A stretch of 64,000 bases of DNA from Metabacillus crassostreae (GTDB taxonomy: Bacteria > Bacillota > Bacilli > Bacillales > Bacillaceae). A program made the position numbers and the translations under genes. The stretch spans positions 372,001 to 436,000 of the forward strand of contig NZ_JAFBDU010000001.1 of the NCBI RefSeq assembly GCF_016908395.1. Direction: 5' to 3'. This document shows, one piece after another, positions 18,473-26,565 of this stretch. Below the pieces are notes generated by a model that saw only the letters and a list, made by a program, of their open reading frames with translations, had not been told where the DNA came from and made no database searches. Numbering within the stretch: position 1 is the stretch's first letter; each line of letters starts with the position of its first letter.

Positions 18473-19306
18473 ATGGAATTAATTGAAAGCATTTTATTCA
18501 AGAAAGACCCTGAAAAAGATAGTGTGGAGTTACTTGATGCTGATTGGACAGACAACTTTGGATTGATAGTTGCCTTTAGAGAAAATAGTAAACTCATCGT
18601 AAAATTTATGGATTCTCAAATTATACTTTCAAACATTAGTATAACTTGTGAGTATCCTTTAGTTAGGTGGATTAATACAGACAGTTTATTAATTGCTGAC
18701 GCACGGAATGATGGAGAAACAGAGAACCTTTATATTTTTAACAGTGATGGCACATTACGCAATTCCTTTAATTGTGGAGATGGTATTGAGGATATAGTAG
18801 TTAGCAACGAAGGGATTTGGATTAGTTATTTCGATGAAGGAGTATTTGGAGAAGGTATTTCAACTGAAGGCCTTGTTTTATTTTCTTATGAAGGAACTCC
18901 AATTTTCAGATACCATAGTGATTTATCTGGTAGACCATCTATTGTTGATTGCTACGCTATTTGTAAAGGTCATTCTTCTTCAATTTGGCTTTTTCCTTAT
19001 ACTGACTTCCCATTACTTAACGTCAATCCAATAACAAATACGATTCAATCCTTCAAAACTCCAAAAATTCTACATGGTTCAAATGGTCTCTGTGTGAGAG
19101 GGAAGGTCGCATATTTTCATCATCCATATAACACTAATGGAGAACTTTATAGCTGGGAAGTTGGGAGAAGACAAGCTCATCTAATAGGAAATATCAAAGG
19201 AACTACAAGGGGGTTAGGTAATAAAGAGAAATCACATCACTTTATATCAATAGATGATCTTTATGTGAAGGCTTATAGAGTGATAAATCATAAGGAGTAT
19301 GAGTGA
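18473..19306 (+). CDS. Beta-propeller-like cytoplasmic hypothetical protein
   Basis: The 277 residues show a repeating pattern of short beta-strands separated by acidic loops (LLIADARNDGETENLYIF, LFSYEGTPIF, LLNVNPITNTIQSF, AYFHHPYNTNGELYSW), which is the look of a WD/Kelch-type beta-propeller, though without a clear repeat motif. No signal peptide. ATG 18473 (or 18470) has AGAGGA 6 bases upstream. It probably follows the membrane-anchored protein in one transcript. Confidence 0.6.
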   Translation: MELIESILFKKDPEKDSVELLDADWTDNFGLIVAFRENSKLIVKFMDSQIILSNISITCEYPLVRWINTDSLLIADARNDGETENLYIFNSDGTLRNSFNCGDGIEDIVVSNEGIWISYFDEGVFGEGISTEGLVLFSYEGTPIFRYHSDLSGRPSIVDCYAICKGHSSSIWLFPYTDFPLLNVNPITNTIQSFKTPKILHGSNGLCVRGKVAYFHHPYNTNGELYSWEVGRRQAHLIGNIKGTTRGLGNKEKSHHFISIDDLYVKAYRVINHKEYE

Positions 19307-19399
19307 AGAAAATCAATTTGAAAGAAATGAAGATTAAAAGGGGTTACATCTTAAGAATCATTAGGATATTTTTAAGTGAATTTTGAGGAGATGGAATGA

Positions 19400-19555
19400 T
19401 TGCAGCTTGTGTTTGTACTATTTCTTTTAGCGGGTGGTGTTTTCATCATGTACTACTTACCACTAATATCAAAGGATTTACATAAAATCACTAAACAGAA
19501 TGAAGAAATAATTAAGCTTTTAGAAAAGAAGATTGATAGAGACGAGGGGAAATAA
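19400..19555 (+). CDS. 51-residue membrane protein with coiled-coil tail
   Basis: TTG 19400 has GAGGAG 9 bases upstream. Residues 3-20 form a transmembrane helix, then YYLPLISKDLHKI and a heptad-like charged tail (QNEEIIKLLEKKIDRDEG). This design is common among short Bacillus membrane proteins of unknown role. Confidence 0.55.
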   Translation: MQLVFVLFLLAGGVFIMYYLPLISKDLHKITKQNEEIIKLLEKKIDRDEGK

Positions 19556-19731
19556 AATATCGTATTCTAACAACGCGTTTATTAAGTGTGTGTGCAATGA
19601 GATCAATTGTCTGTTATAAGGCAGGAATGTTTTAAAAAATTATCTACTAATGATTGAAAAGGTTGTAACAGATATTTATAGGTGCGGTTTTCATCCTAAG
19701 AGGCTAAGTTTTTTAATCGGAGGTTTTTAAT

Positions 19732-19917
19732 TTGTTTATAAAGAACCTTAAATTTACTTTCGTGTTTTTTGTAGTCATGACTTCTTTGCAATTAATAATT
19801 AACAAAGATATTAGATGGATAGAAAATATAATTGTTTGTTTTATAATGTACTTGATATTATTGTTTATCCATTGGGCAAGAATACCTTACAAATGGAGTA
19901 AGGATAAAAATAAGTAA
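19732..19917 (+). CDS. Small two-helix membrane protein
   Basis: 61 residues with hydrophobic segments near 6-22 and 30-46 and a basic end (RIPYKWSKDKNK). The start is a TTG with CGGAGG 6 bases upstream. Followed closely by another short membrane protein. Confidence 0.55.
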   Translation: MFIKNLKFTFVFFVVMTSLQLIINKDIRWIENIIVCFIMYLILLFIHWARIPYKWSKDKNK

Positions 19918-19939
19918 CAAGTTGAATACAGGAGTATGT

Positions 19940-20092
19940 ATGTTTAATTTACTGATAGTTTTAATAATAACGTTGATTGGGATCACAGTATATTTATTAT
20001 TAAGTAAGAAATTTAAAATGACAGAAGGCCCTGTTTCTTTTAAATCAACTTACTATCTGCCTAAGGGTTTGCAAAATATGGTTAAATATTGA
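19940..20092 (+). CDS. 50-residue single-pass membrane protein
   Basis: ATG 19940 has AGGAG 6 bases upstream. Helix at about 4-22, then a short basic segment and an extracytoplasmic or cytoplasmic tail with FKSTYYLPKGLQ. Only 22 bases separate it from the preceding small membrane gene, so both are likely on one transcript. Confidence 0.5.
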   Translation: MFNLLIVLIITLIGITVYLLLSKKFKMTEGPVSFKSTYYLPKGLQNMVKY

Positions 20093-20241
20093 TAAGGTTA
20101 AATTGATAAATTATTTGGTTGTTTGATCCAAGAAATATACAAAAGGAAATTAAATAGATATCCTGAAGCAGCAGTCACTTCAGCATGTAAATATTTTATG
20201 TATTCTTACTAGATAAATAGAAATTAAGGAGGATGAGAGCA

Positions 20242-20421
20242 ATGATTTGGCTAATATTTTTGATCCCACTAGGAATTTTATGTACTGTTGCTATTTATTT
20301 CAGTAAGAAAACAGGTGCAGTTCCACCAGATGTTAATAAAGGTAATCACAATATAGAAACTGAAACGATAAGAAATCAGTTTAATAATGATGGTGGTGGA
20401 GGAGAAGGCGGAGGTTTTTAG
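20242..20421 (+). CDS. 59-residue membrane protein with Gly-rich tail
   Basis: ATG 20242 has AAGGAGG 9 bases upstream; the earlier ATG 20233 directly abuts that site. One transmembrane helix (about 2-21), then a polar segment and a C-terminal Gly-rich end (NNDGGGGEGGGF). Family not recognised. Confidence 0.55.
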   Translation: MIWLIFLIPLGILCTVAIYFSKKTGAVPPDVNKGNHNIETETIRNQFNNDGGGGEGGGF

Positions 20422-20458
20422 TTCTTCTGTAATGATCTTTTGCATTTCTTATAACAAG

Positions 20459-20500
20459 ACGTCTATAAACCATGTTAGTTAAGGTTTTAGACGTTTTTTT
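20459..20500 (+). terminator. Intrinsic terminator
   Basis: The stem ACGTCTATAAACC / GGTTTTAGACGT with an 11-nt loop and a run of T follows the Gly-rich small membrane protein gene. Confidence 0.75.
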
Positions 20501-20592
20501 CGTGACAATTGTAAATTTGCAAAAGTTTTTTAACTACAACTTGACGCTGCTAATCACTAGGTTTCATTCTTTTAATTGTAGGAACATCTAGG

Positions 20593-20640
20593 AAAATAAG
20601 CTGTTTGACATAGTAGTAGCTTTGTCAAACAGCTTATTTT
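20593..20640. terminator. Strong 18-bp perfect hairpin, terminator-like
   Basis: AAAATAAGCTGTTTGACA and its exact reverse complement are separated by 12 bases, with A and T tracts on both sides, so it could work in either direction. No gene ends in the 90 bases before it, since the previous gene already has its own terminator. It may end a short unannotated RNA or insulate the sigma factor gene. Confidence 0.65.
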
Positions 20641-20739
20641 TTACGGAATTTTTAAAATGATTTTATAGCATGCAACCAATGGGTACTCTCGGATATCTAA
20701 TATATTGAAAACAAAACAACTAGTAATGGGGGTGTCATA

Positions 20740-21276
20740 TTGAATACAGTGAAAGCTTTGGTTAAAAAGGCGAAAAAAGGAGATGGAGAGGCTTTTGTTT
20801 CACTTATAAAGCAATACGAAGATGTATTGTATCGGACTGCAAGTAGATTATTGAACAATGATGAAGATGTAGCTGATGTTATGCAGGATGCGATTATCTC
20901 GGCTTATGAAAAATTATATACACTAAAAAACGAAGAGTACTTTAATACTTGGATTTGTAAAATCCTAATAAATAAATGTAACTCTTTGTTAAATAAGCAA
21001 AAAAATATTTCAGTGATAAATGACCATAAACTCATTGAAAAAGTAGATGATGAGTTTCAGAATATCGAACTAGAAGATGCGCTTAATAGTTTAAATGAAG
21101 TCTATAGGATGGCTCTCATTTTATATTATATTGTTGGATTGAATATTAAAGAAATGAGTGAATTTTTAAAAGAACCTGAAGGAACCATTAAATCCAGACT
21201 TTCGAGAGCAAAGTCGATATTGCGAAATAATTATTATAAAAATGAAGGAGTGATCGTCTATGAAATTCGAAAATGA
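20740..21276 (+). CDS. RNA polymerase ECF-type sigma factor
   Basis: The 178-residue protein has sigma-70 region 2 (about 16-80: LIKQYEDVLYRTASRLLNNDEDVADVMQDAIISAYEKL) and region 4 (about 112-165), whose helix-turn-helix includes NIKEMSEFLKEPEGTIKSRLSRAK. No regions 1 or 3, as in ECF factors. The start is TTG with GGGGGTG 5-6 bases upstream. Its end overlaps the DUF4179 gene by 17 bases, so the two are translationally coupled, the classical sigma/anti-sigma layout. The extracellular signal is unknown. Confidence 0.9.
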   Translation: MNTVKALVKKAKKGDGEAFVSLIKQYEDVLYRTASRLLNNDEDVADVMQDAIISAYEKLYTLKNEEYFNTWICKILINKCNSLLNKQKNISVINDHKLIEKVDDEFQNIELEDALNSLNEVYRMALILYYIVGLNIKEMSEFLKEPEGTIKSRLSRAKSILRNNYYKNEGVIVYEIRK

Positions 21277-22288
21277 GTTGAATCAGGTGATGAATGAAAA
21301 GAAGGATATTCCTGTTAAAGTAAGACAGTCGTTAGATCAAACCTATGATATTATTCGCACCAAATCAAAAAAGAGAAAAAACAATTTCATTTGGAAAAGA
21401 GTAGCTACTGCTGCTTGTACATTAATATTAGCAAGTATTGTTCTTACGAATGAACATGTAAGAGCTGGTATGAACGAACTTTTTAATTTTGGAGATCAAG
21501 GGATAGAACAAGCTATAAATAATGGATTTATCCAAGAAGATAAAAGTTCAGTAACAGATCAGGGTATTAAGATATTACTAGATAAACATTTTTCAGACGA
21601 AAATAAGATAGGATTAAGTTTTCAATTAGTATTTGAAGACCCCTCAATTTTAAATAAAGCTGAAGAAATTTCTATGGATTTCCGATTAAAAAATGGTGAT
21701 GGTGACTACATCGCAGAAATTATTCCAGATACAAAATCATTAAAGGGAGACAATAGTTATATAGGTGGTTATGAGCCACAAAATCCAGTTTTGGATATAA
21801 AAACAGGGGAAATTCAGTATGATGTATTATTGAATTCAAACGAAGGAGTTATACCCATTTTAAAAGACACGATAATAGAAGTGGAAAGTGTTAATGTTTT
21901 CAACGAAACAGGAACACCCAAAAAAATTAATGGAGATTGGAAATTGTCGGTAACTAATAGCAATAAAGAAAAATCAGCTTCTACTATTCAATATGTGATG
22001 CAGGATCAAACTTCTGTTTTCCGAATTTCTAAAGCTAAGGCTAACCCAACATCATTAAACCTAATATTTTCATTGGACGGAATATATGATGATGAAAATT
22101 CGTTTGCGCATCGAATGAAAATCATAAATGAAGATGGTAACGTATATGAAGCAGGTGGGTTTAGTATGAGCACAAAAAATAATGAAACAATGATTTCAAC
22201 AAACTTCCCAATCACATCCTATAACCATTCCAAAAAGCTAAAACTTATTGTTGAGGAAATTGGTGAAGTTGAATTAGTGCAAAAATAA
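21260..22288 (+). CDS. DUF4179-domain protein, likely anti-sigma factor
   Basis: 342 residues. A cytoplasmic N-terminal segment of about 45 residues, rich in charged residues, is followed by one transmembrane helix (about 49-66: ATAACTLILASIVLTN) and a large extracellular region with the N-E-L-F-N-F-G-D-x-G-I motif of DUF4179 proteins. In Bacilli these are encoded directly after ECF sigma factors and are believed to hold them at the membrane. It lacks the zinc-binding anti-sigma HxxxCxxC motif, so binding would use a different N-terminal interface. Confidence 0.8.
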   Translation: MKFENELNQVMNEKKDIPVKVRQSLDQTYDIIRTKSKKRKNNFIWKRVATAACTLILASIVLTNEHVRAGMNELFNFGDQGIEQAINNGFIQEDKSSVTDQGIKILLDKHFSDENKIGLSFQLVFEDPSILNKAEEISMDFRLKNGDGDYIAEIIPDTKSLKGDNSYIGGYEPQNPVLDIKTGEIQYDVLLNSNEGVIPILKDTIIEVESVNVFNETGTPKKINGDWKLSVTNSNKEKSASTIQYVMQDQTSVFRISKAKANPTSLNLIFSLDGIYDDENSFAHRMKIINEDGNVYEAGGFSMSTKNNETMISTNFPITSYNHSKKLKLIVEEIGEVELVQK

Positions 22289-22293
22289 AAAGT

Positions 22294-22343
22294 AAAATCC
22301 CGAATTATCTTTGTTAACCAAGGATGGTTCGGGTTTTATTTAT
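22294..22343 (+). terminator. Terminator of the sigma / anti-sigma operon
   Basis: An interrupted inverted repeat (AAAATCCCGAA... / ...TTCGGGTTTT) with a short apical loop and a T-rich tail lies directly after the stop. Confidence 0.7.
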
Positions 22344-22665
22344 GTTCTGTTTCTAAATGAGAAAAAAAGTTTTTCCTGAAGCTATCCTATTAGAAGAGCA
22401 ACCAATTTACTTTTTAATCAGCATTTATGAAAAGTATTTCAAATAAAGTTCTTTCCTAAGCCTTCAATTAATAGACCATAAATATGTGTATTTTCCATTT
22501 TTACAGAAAATTTAGGTATATAATAAAATATTAGTAAGGAATTTTTTAATGTTGATGGTATGTATAGTAGAATACTAATACAATAAACTGGAATCATTTT
22601 AATTGGTTAATAGGCAATGGTAATTAAATAAATGCAAATATAGATAAGTATTCTGGAGGTTGAGG
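22344..22665. other. Intergenic stretch without visible features
   Basis: About 320 AT-rich bases between the sigma operon terminator and the next membrane protein gene. I see no coding frame with a ribosome binding site and no hairpin of note. Confidence 0.4.
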
Positions 22666-22968
22666 ATGAGAATTCCATATTGGGGATTGGCTTTACAGAT
22701 AACTTTTATTCTATCAATAACAATTTTTAACTCATTAAGAGTTTATATTATGGAGCATTATTCAGTGTATCCAGTAGCACTTACTGAACTTTTTATAGGA
22801 ATTATAAGTACTCTATTCGGTGTGTACGGAATCTTAAAAAAGATTAATCCATTGCTTTCTTTATTCATCATTTGTTTTGGGCTTTTGATTTGTTTCTTCT
22901 TCATTTTTGTTTATCTTTTACCTGAAGCTGCTACACCACCTCCAATTCCCTGGTTATATTCTGAATAA
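22666..22968 (+). CDS. Small membrane protein
   Basis: 100 residues with three likely helices (about 6-24, 38-57, 63-85), a His-Tyr-Ser loop between the first two, and a Pro-rich end (PEAATPPPIPW). ATG 22666 has GGAGGT 5 bases upstream. Family not recognised. Confidence 0.6.
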   Translation: MRIPYWGLALQITFILSITIFNSLRVYIMEHYSVYPVALTELFIGIISTLFGVYGILKKINPLLSLFIICFGLLICFFFIFVYLLPEAATPPPIPWLYSE

Positions 22969-23081
22969 ATAATAGTTGCATTAATGATGGTTACAGGTAA
23001 TAAAATGGAATAATATTTTTTGTGAAACTTCAATAACTTCAAATGGATTTAAAAAATAAAGGAATACATAAGAGGTACACA

Positions 23082-23807
23082 ATGACTAGAGAACGATTTG
23101 TACAAGTAGATGATTCTAGATTTTATGTTAAATTGTTGGGTGAAAATAACAGTAAACTAACAGTTGTAATGGACGCAGGATATGGTGACTTTTCCAAGGC
23201 TTGGGATTCAGTCATTGGAGATATTTCATTGTATGCTAAGGTTATGATTTATGATCGAGCAGGACTTGGGAAAAGTGAAAAAAGCTCTAATTCTAGAATA
23301 AGCAGTGAGATGGTAAAAGAATTGAAGAACCTTCTAATTGAAGCTAAGGTTAACCCTCCTTACATATTAGTAGGTCATTCTTTTGGTGGAGTGAATATGA
23401 GAATGTTTGCTACTGAATATCAACATGAAGTGTGTGGACTCGTACTAATTGACTCTACGCCTGAAGATTATAGAGAAAGATTTCTTCCAACGATGTCAAT
23501 AGAATTTCAAAAAGCCTACAACGAGCAATTCGTTTATGAAGGTAATTATTATGAATTTATGGAAAGTTTGAGAGAGCTAAAAGAAACAAAACGCAAATTA
23601 AATGTACCATTAATTGTTCTTTCAGCAGGTAAGAAAGCTCATTATTCAAAGAAATCACAAGATCTATGGAATGAAATGCAGAAGGATTTGCTCGAAATAT
23701 CTACAAATGGGGAATTGGTGATTGCCAAAAACAGTGCACATTATATACAAAATGATGAACCGGAAGTTGTCATCAGTGCGATAAGAAAGCTGATTGATTG
23801 TTTATAG
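23082..23807 (+). CDS. Alpha/beta hydrolase
   Basis: A 241-residue alpha/beta fold enzyme: MDAGYGDFSKAWD for the oxyanion turn, MIYDRAGLGKSEK, the nucleophile elbow GHS100FGG, and a His in the late SAHYIQND segment. The pattern is like proline iminopeptidase-type or haloperoxidase-like hydrolases found widely in Bacilli. ATG 23082 is preferred because AAGAGG lies 6 bases upstream; ATG 23043 has none. Confidence 0.8.
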   Translation: MTRERFVQVDDSRFYVKLLGENNSKLTVVMDAGYGDFSKAWDSVIGDISLYAKVMIYDRAGLGKSEKSSNSRISSEMVKELKNLLIEAKVNPPYILVGHSFGGVNMRMFATEYQHEVCGLVLIDSTPEDYRERFLPTMSIEFQKAYNEQFVYEGNYYEFMESLRELKETKRKLNVPLIVLSAGKKAHYSKKSQDLWNEMQKDLLEISTNGELVIAKNSAHYIQNDEPEVVISAIRKLIDCL

Positions 23808-23843
23808 TTCATTAAAGAGAAAAAATAGGATTGAGGTGTAATC

Positions 23844-24104
23844 GTGAAATATACTTGTCCTTGTTGTGGTTATAAAACATTAGATGAAAAACCCCCATAC
23901 ACCTATGACATATGTGAAATTTGTTTCTGGGAAGATGATGGCTATCAATATAAATATCCGGATGAAACTGGTGCCAATTATGTTTCTTTTAGACAAGCAC
24001 AAAAAAATTTTATGAAATTTGGTGCTAAAGGTGAAAGAAGCTTGGAATATGTAAGACCGCCAAATAAGTCTGATAATAAGGATCCTAATTGGAAACCATT
24101 GTAG
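23844..24104 (+). CDS. CPCC-family cysteine-rich protein
   Basis: The 86-residue protein starts KYTCPCCGY, has a second pair C-E-I-C at about 27-30, and a FWEDDGYQ segment, then NYVSFRQAQKNF. That is the signature of the Cys-rich CPCC domain (PF14206), a small probable zinc-binding domain of unknown role. GTG start with AGGTG about 7 bases upstream. It lies 36 bases after the hydrolase gene, so the two may be co-transcribed. Confidence 0.8.
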   Translation: MKYTCPCCGYKTLDEKPPYTYDICEICFWEDDGYQYKYPDETGANYVSFRQAQKNFMKFGAKGERSLEYVRPPNKSDNKDPNWKPL

Positions 24105-24199
24105 TCCAATAATGAACTTCAACGAACAGGGTACGATTACTTAGAAATGTAGTTCACATTTCAGCACAATTGACTAAAAAATGAATTGTTTGTTCTGTT

Positions 24200-24250
24200 A
24201 ATAGCTGTTTAACCTTTCTTTATCAATGGAAGCTGCTATTTTATTATTTA
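24200..24250 (+). terminator. Weak terminator candidate
   Basis: An interrupted stem AATAGC / GCTATT with a long inner part and a T-rich tail lies about 100 bases after the CPCC gene. Confidence 0.35.
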
Positions 24251-24277
24251 AAATAAACTAAGTTTAGAAGGTGTAAA

Positions 24278-24961
24278 ATGGAAAATATCGTTTCAAAATT
24301 TATGGAAGATCATTTTGACAATCTCTCTTTAAGACCACCCTTATTTTACTTATGGAAATATGGAATCCGTTTTGAAATATCTATGCCTGGGGTGGAGCAT
24401 GAGGATGAAAATAATCTACAGCAAATAAATGAAAGAACAACTACATTATTCAAAAGTGTGTTTAATCAAGTAGATGAAATGTTACTCATTACAGATATAA
24501 ATTGTGAAAAAAACGATAGCTTTTTACAAAAGAGATCCACAAAAGTTTATCAGAAATATATAAAGAACAAGGAAACAGTTAGAAAACTTCAACATATCGT
24601 TTTACCGAATGTTTTTAGTGAAGATGAAGAAGATGGAGAAGATTATACAGAGATGGTCACGCATAGATTTGTTTTACCATGTAAAATGAGCGAAATACGT
24701 TATCACTCACTATTGAAAGCAATAAGTTATGAGGATTTTTATCATCCCAATCAAATTTTAAAAGGATTTCCTCGGCATGGTATTGATATATATTTTATAA
24801 ATCTGACCAGAAAGATGATTTATCACTTATATGATGATCGAGGTTGTGATGTAATTGCTTCTGATAAAGAGGAATTATATTTCCTTTACGAAAGCTTTAA
24901 TGAGTGGATACTAGATTATGATCGTGATGAAATTGATAAAGTCTTTAAGAGGAATAAGTAA
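24278..24961 (+). CDS. DUF3885-like protein
   Basis: The 227-residue soluble protein has the layout of DUF3885 proteins: an early RFEISMP segment, a central linker with an acidic stretch (EDEEDGEDY), then HRFVLPCKMSEIRY, YFINLTRKMIYHLYDDRGCDVIA and a C-terminal LYESFNEWIL. The DDRGCDV element is the family hallmark. Such proteins have been noted in polymorphic-toxin immunity settings, but no toxin lies nearby here. Function unknown. Confidence 0.7.
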   Translation: MENIVSKFMEDHFDNLSLRPPLFYLWKYGIRFEISMPGVEHEDENNLQQINERTTTLFKSVFNQVDEMLLITDINCEKNDSFLQKRSTKVYQKYIKNKETVRKLQHIVLPNVFSEDEEDGEDYTEMVTHRFVLPCKMSEIRYHSLLKAISYEDFYHPNQILKGFPRHGIDIYFINLTRKMIYHLYDDRGCDVIASDKEELYFLYESFNEWILDYDRDEIDKVFKRNK

Positions 24962-25049
24962 TATACTTTTTTAGCCTTATACGCATATAAATAAAGAAGT
25001 TTTAAGATAGTAGCTAGAGCTAATTTTTTGTTAATTGGAGGTTAAATCA

Positions 25050-25069
25050 TATACAATGAATTTTGTATA
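25050..25069. promoter_or_regulatory. Inverted repeat upstream of nitroreductase, operator candidate
   Basis: TATACAA and its exact reverse complement TTGTATA are separated by 6 bases, about 58 bases upstream of the nitroreductase ATG. The size fits a MarR or HxlR-type redox-sensing repressor, which often control such enzymes. Confidence 0.4.
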
Positions 25070-25126
25070 AACTAGTATCAAAATAATCTCTAGTTTTTAA
25101 TCTATTTAGAAAAGGATGAATTCAAC

Positions 25127-25801
25127 ATGATCAATCATGACGCGAAAAAACAGGATATCCTTGCTGCATTCAATTTTCGCCATGCAACAAAGGTGTTTAA
25201 CCCAACAAAGAAAATTTCCGATGAGGATTTTACATTCATCTTAGAAACAGGACGTTTGTCTCCAAGTTCTGTTGGCTATGAGCCTTGGAAATTTCTTGTT
25301 GTACAAAATGAGAAATTTCGTGAAAAGCTAAAAGAGGTTTCTTGGGGTGCACAAGGACAGCTTCCAACTGCAAGTCATTTTGTTGTTATTCTTGCCCGTA
25401 CAGATGCTAGATATGATTCTGAGTATGTGCAGAATTTACAAAAAACTGTAAAACAAATGCCTGATGATTTGCTTGAGACACTAAAGCCTAGATATAGAAG
25501 CTTTCAAGAGAATGATCAGCGTTTGTTCGAAAGCGACCGAGCTTTGTTTGATTGGGCTAGTAAACAAACATATATTGCACTTGGTAATATGATGACAGCT
25601 GCAGCACAAATTGGTATCGACTCTTGTCCGATTGAGGGCTTTGATTATGAAAAAGTAAATCAGATGTTGGAGAACGAAGGACTTCTTGAGGATGGTAAGT
25701 TCGCCGTATCTGCAATGGTTGCTTTTGGGTATCGCGCAGAAGATCCAGTTCGTCCGAAAACTCGCCGAGCTAGTGAAGATGTAGTTCAGTGGATTGACTA
25801 A
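25127..25801 (+). CDS. Nitroreductase-family NAD(P)H-dependent oxidoreductase (YfkO-like)
   Basis: The 224-residue protein matches YfkO-like enzymes: NFRHATKVFNP near the N-terminus binds the FMN phosphate (R-x-A/S-x-K), SPSSVGYEPWKF is the flavin-side loop, ALGNMMTAAAQIGIDSCPIEGF is the dimer helix with the cofactor-binding Pro-Ile-Glu-Gly-Phe, and FGYRAEDP closes the fold. These homodimeric flavoenzymes reduce nitroaromatics and quinones. Base composition is somewhat richer in GC than neighbours. A palindrome upstream suggests repressor control. Confidence 0.88.
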   Translation: MINHDAKKQDILAAFNFRHATKVFNPTKKISDEDFTFILETGRLSPSSVGYEPWKFLVVQNEKFREKLKEVSWGAQGQLPTASHFVVILARTDARYDSEYVQNLQKTVKQMPDDLLETLKPRYRSFQENDQRLFESDRALFDWASKQTYIALGNMMTAAAQIGIDSCPIEGFDYEKVNQMLENEGLLEDGKFAVSAMVAFGYRAEDPVRPKTRRASEDVVQWID

Positions 25802-25884
25802 CATCTAAAGGTAAAAAAGTGGATGTTGCTTGTAGTTTAACGTCTCTCAATGTCAATTTGCATTGTTTTAACTGAATAAAGAAA

Positions 25885-25990
25885 CTTTCTTATAAACACC
25901 TTTTTGGCATAGGGCGTATTCATTGGATTTAAGAGTCCAGGATACGTGAATGACACCCCTAGCCGAAATAGGTGTTTTATTTTTTTATTT
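25885..25990 (+). ncRNA. Candidate structured small RNA ending in a terminator
   Basis: About 100 nt fold as one long interrupted hairpin. Outer stem AAACACCT (25894) / AGGTGTTT (25970), then GGC/GCC, then TAGGG/CCCTA, then ATTCAT/GTGAAT, then TGGA/TCCA around a small loop. A T-rich tract follows. The nested, bulged design is more complex than a plain terminator and no long coding frame uses it. It reminds me of the sporulation sRNA CsfG (ylbH motif), but this is from memory only and not verified. Confidence 0.45.
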
Positions 25991-26192
25991 TCATTATTAA
26001 AATTGAGAAGGGTGGAAGCTAATAAGAAATTTTCACTACATAATTATGTAAAAGTTTAAAAGGTTTTTAAAGTAAAATATAGGTAAATATGTTAAATTGT
26101 TTAAGGGGTAGGAGTTTTTGTTTTTTTATTGTTAGTACTATATATGAAATAGATAGGTTATGTAAAAGATTTATAATCTATAATTGGAGGTC

Positions 26193-26480
26193 ATGAAAAT
26201 TAATTATCAAAATAAATCAGAAAATCCAATAACTAATGGAAAAGCTATTGCTGCTTTCATTTTAGGTGTTTTATCAATTCTTGCAATTGCTTTCTCAGAA
26301 CTTGGTCTCTTCTTAGGTGTTACTGGGTTAATACTAGGTATCATTGGATTAAATGAAATTAAACGATTCGGACAAGAAGGAAGAAAAATGGCTATCGCAG
26401 GAATTGTTTGTAGCTGTTTAAGTATCTTAATAACATTATTTTTAATAGTAGCATCTGTATTGCTTTTTTTGTCAATTTAG
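26193..26480 (+). CDS. DUF4190-like membrane protein
   Basis: The 95-residue protein has the pattern N-G-K-A-I-A-A-F-I-L-G-V-L-S-I typical of DUF4190, a helix hairpin (about 20-36 and 37-51) with the GLxLGIxGLxxI repeat, and a further helix at 67-93. A short basic loop (KRFGQEGRKM) separates them. ATG 26193 lies only 2 bases from GGAGG; a TTG at 26184 lies upstream of it. Confidence 0.6.
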   Translation: MKINYQNKSENPITNGKAIAAFILGVLSILAIAFSELGLFLGVTGLILGIIGLNEIKRFGQEGRKMAIAGIVCSCLSILITLFLIVASVLLFLSI

Positions 26481-26565
26481 TTGATTGTGTAGTAGTTACA
26501 TAAATAGCAAAGAATGGTTTCTCAGTAAGAACATAAGAATGTATCTATAAGAGGAGAGTTGAATT

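Noticed and set aside
20671-20694. ECF-type promoter TGCAACC ... CGGATA before the sigma factor
   Set aside because: The spacer between the AAC and CG elements is about 13 bases, shorter than the 16-17 normal for ECF promoters.
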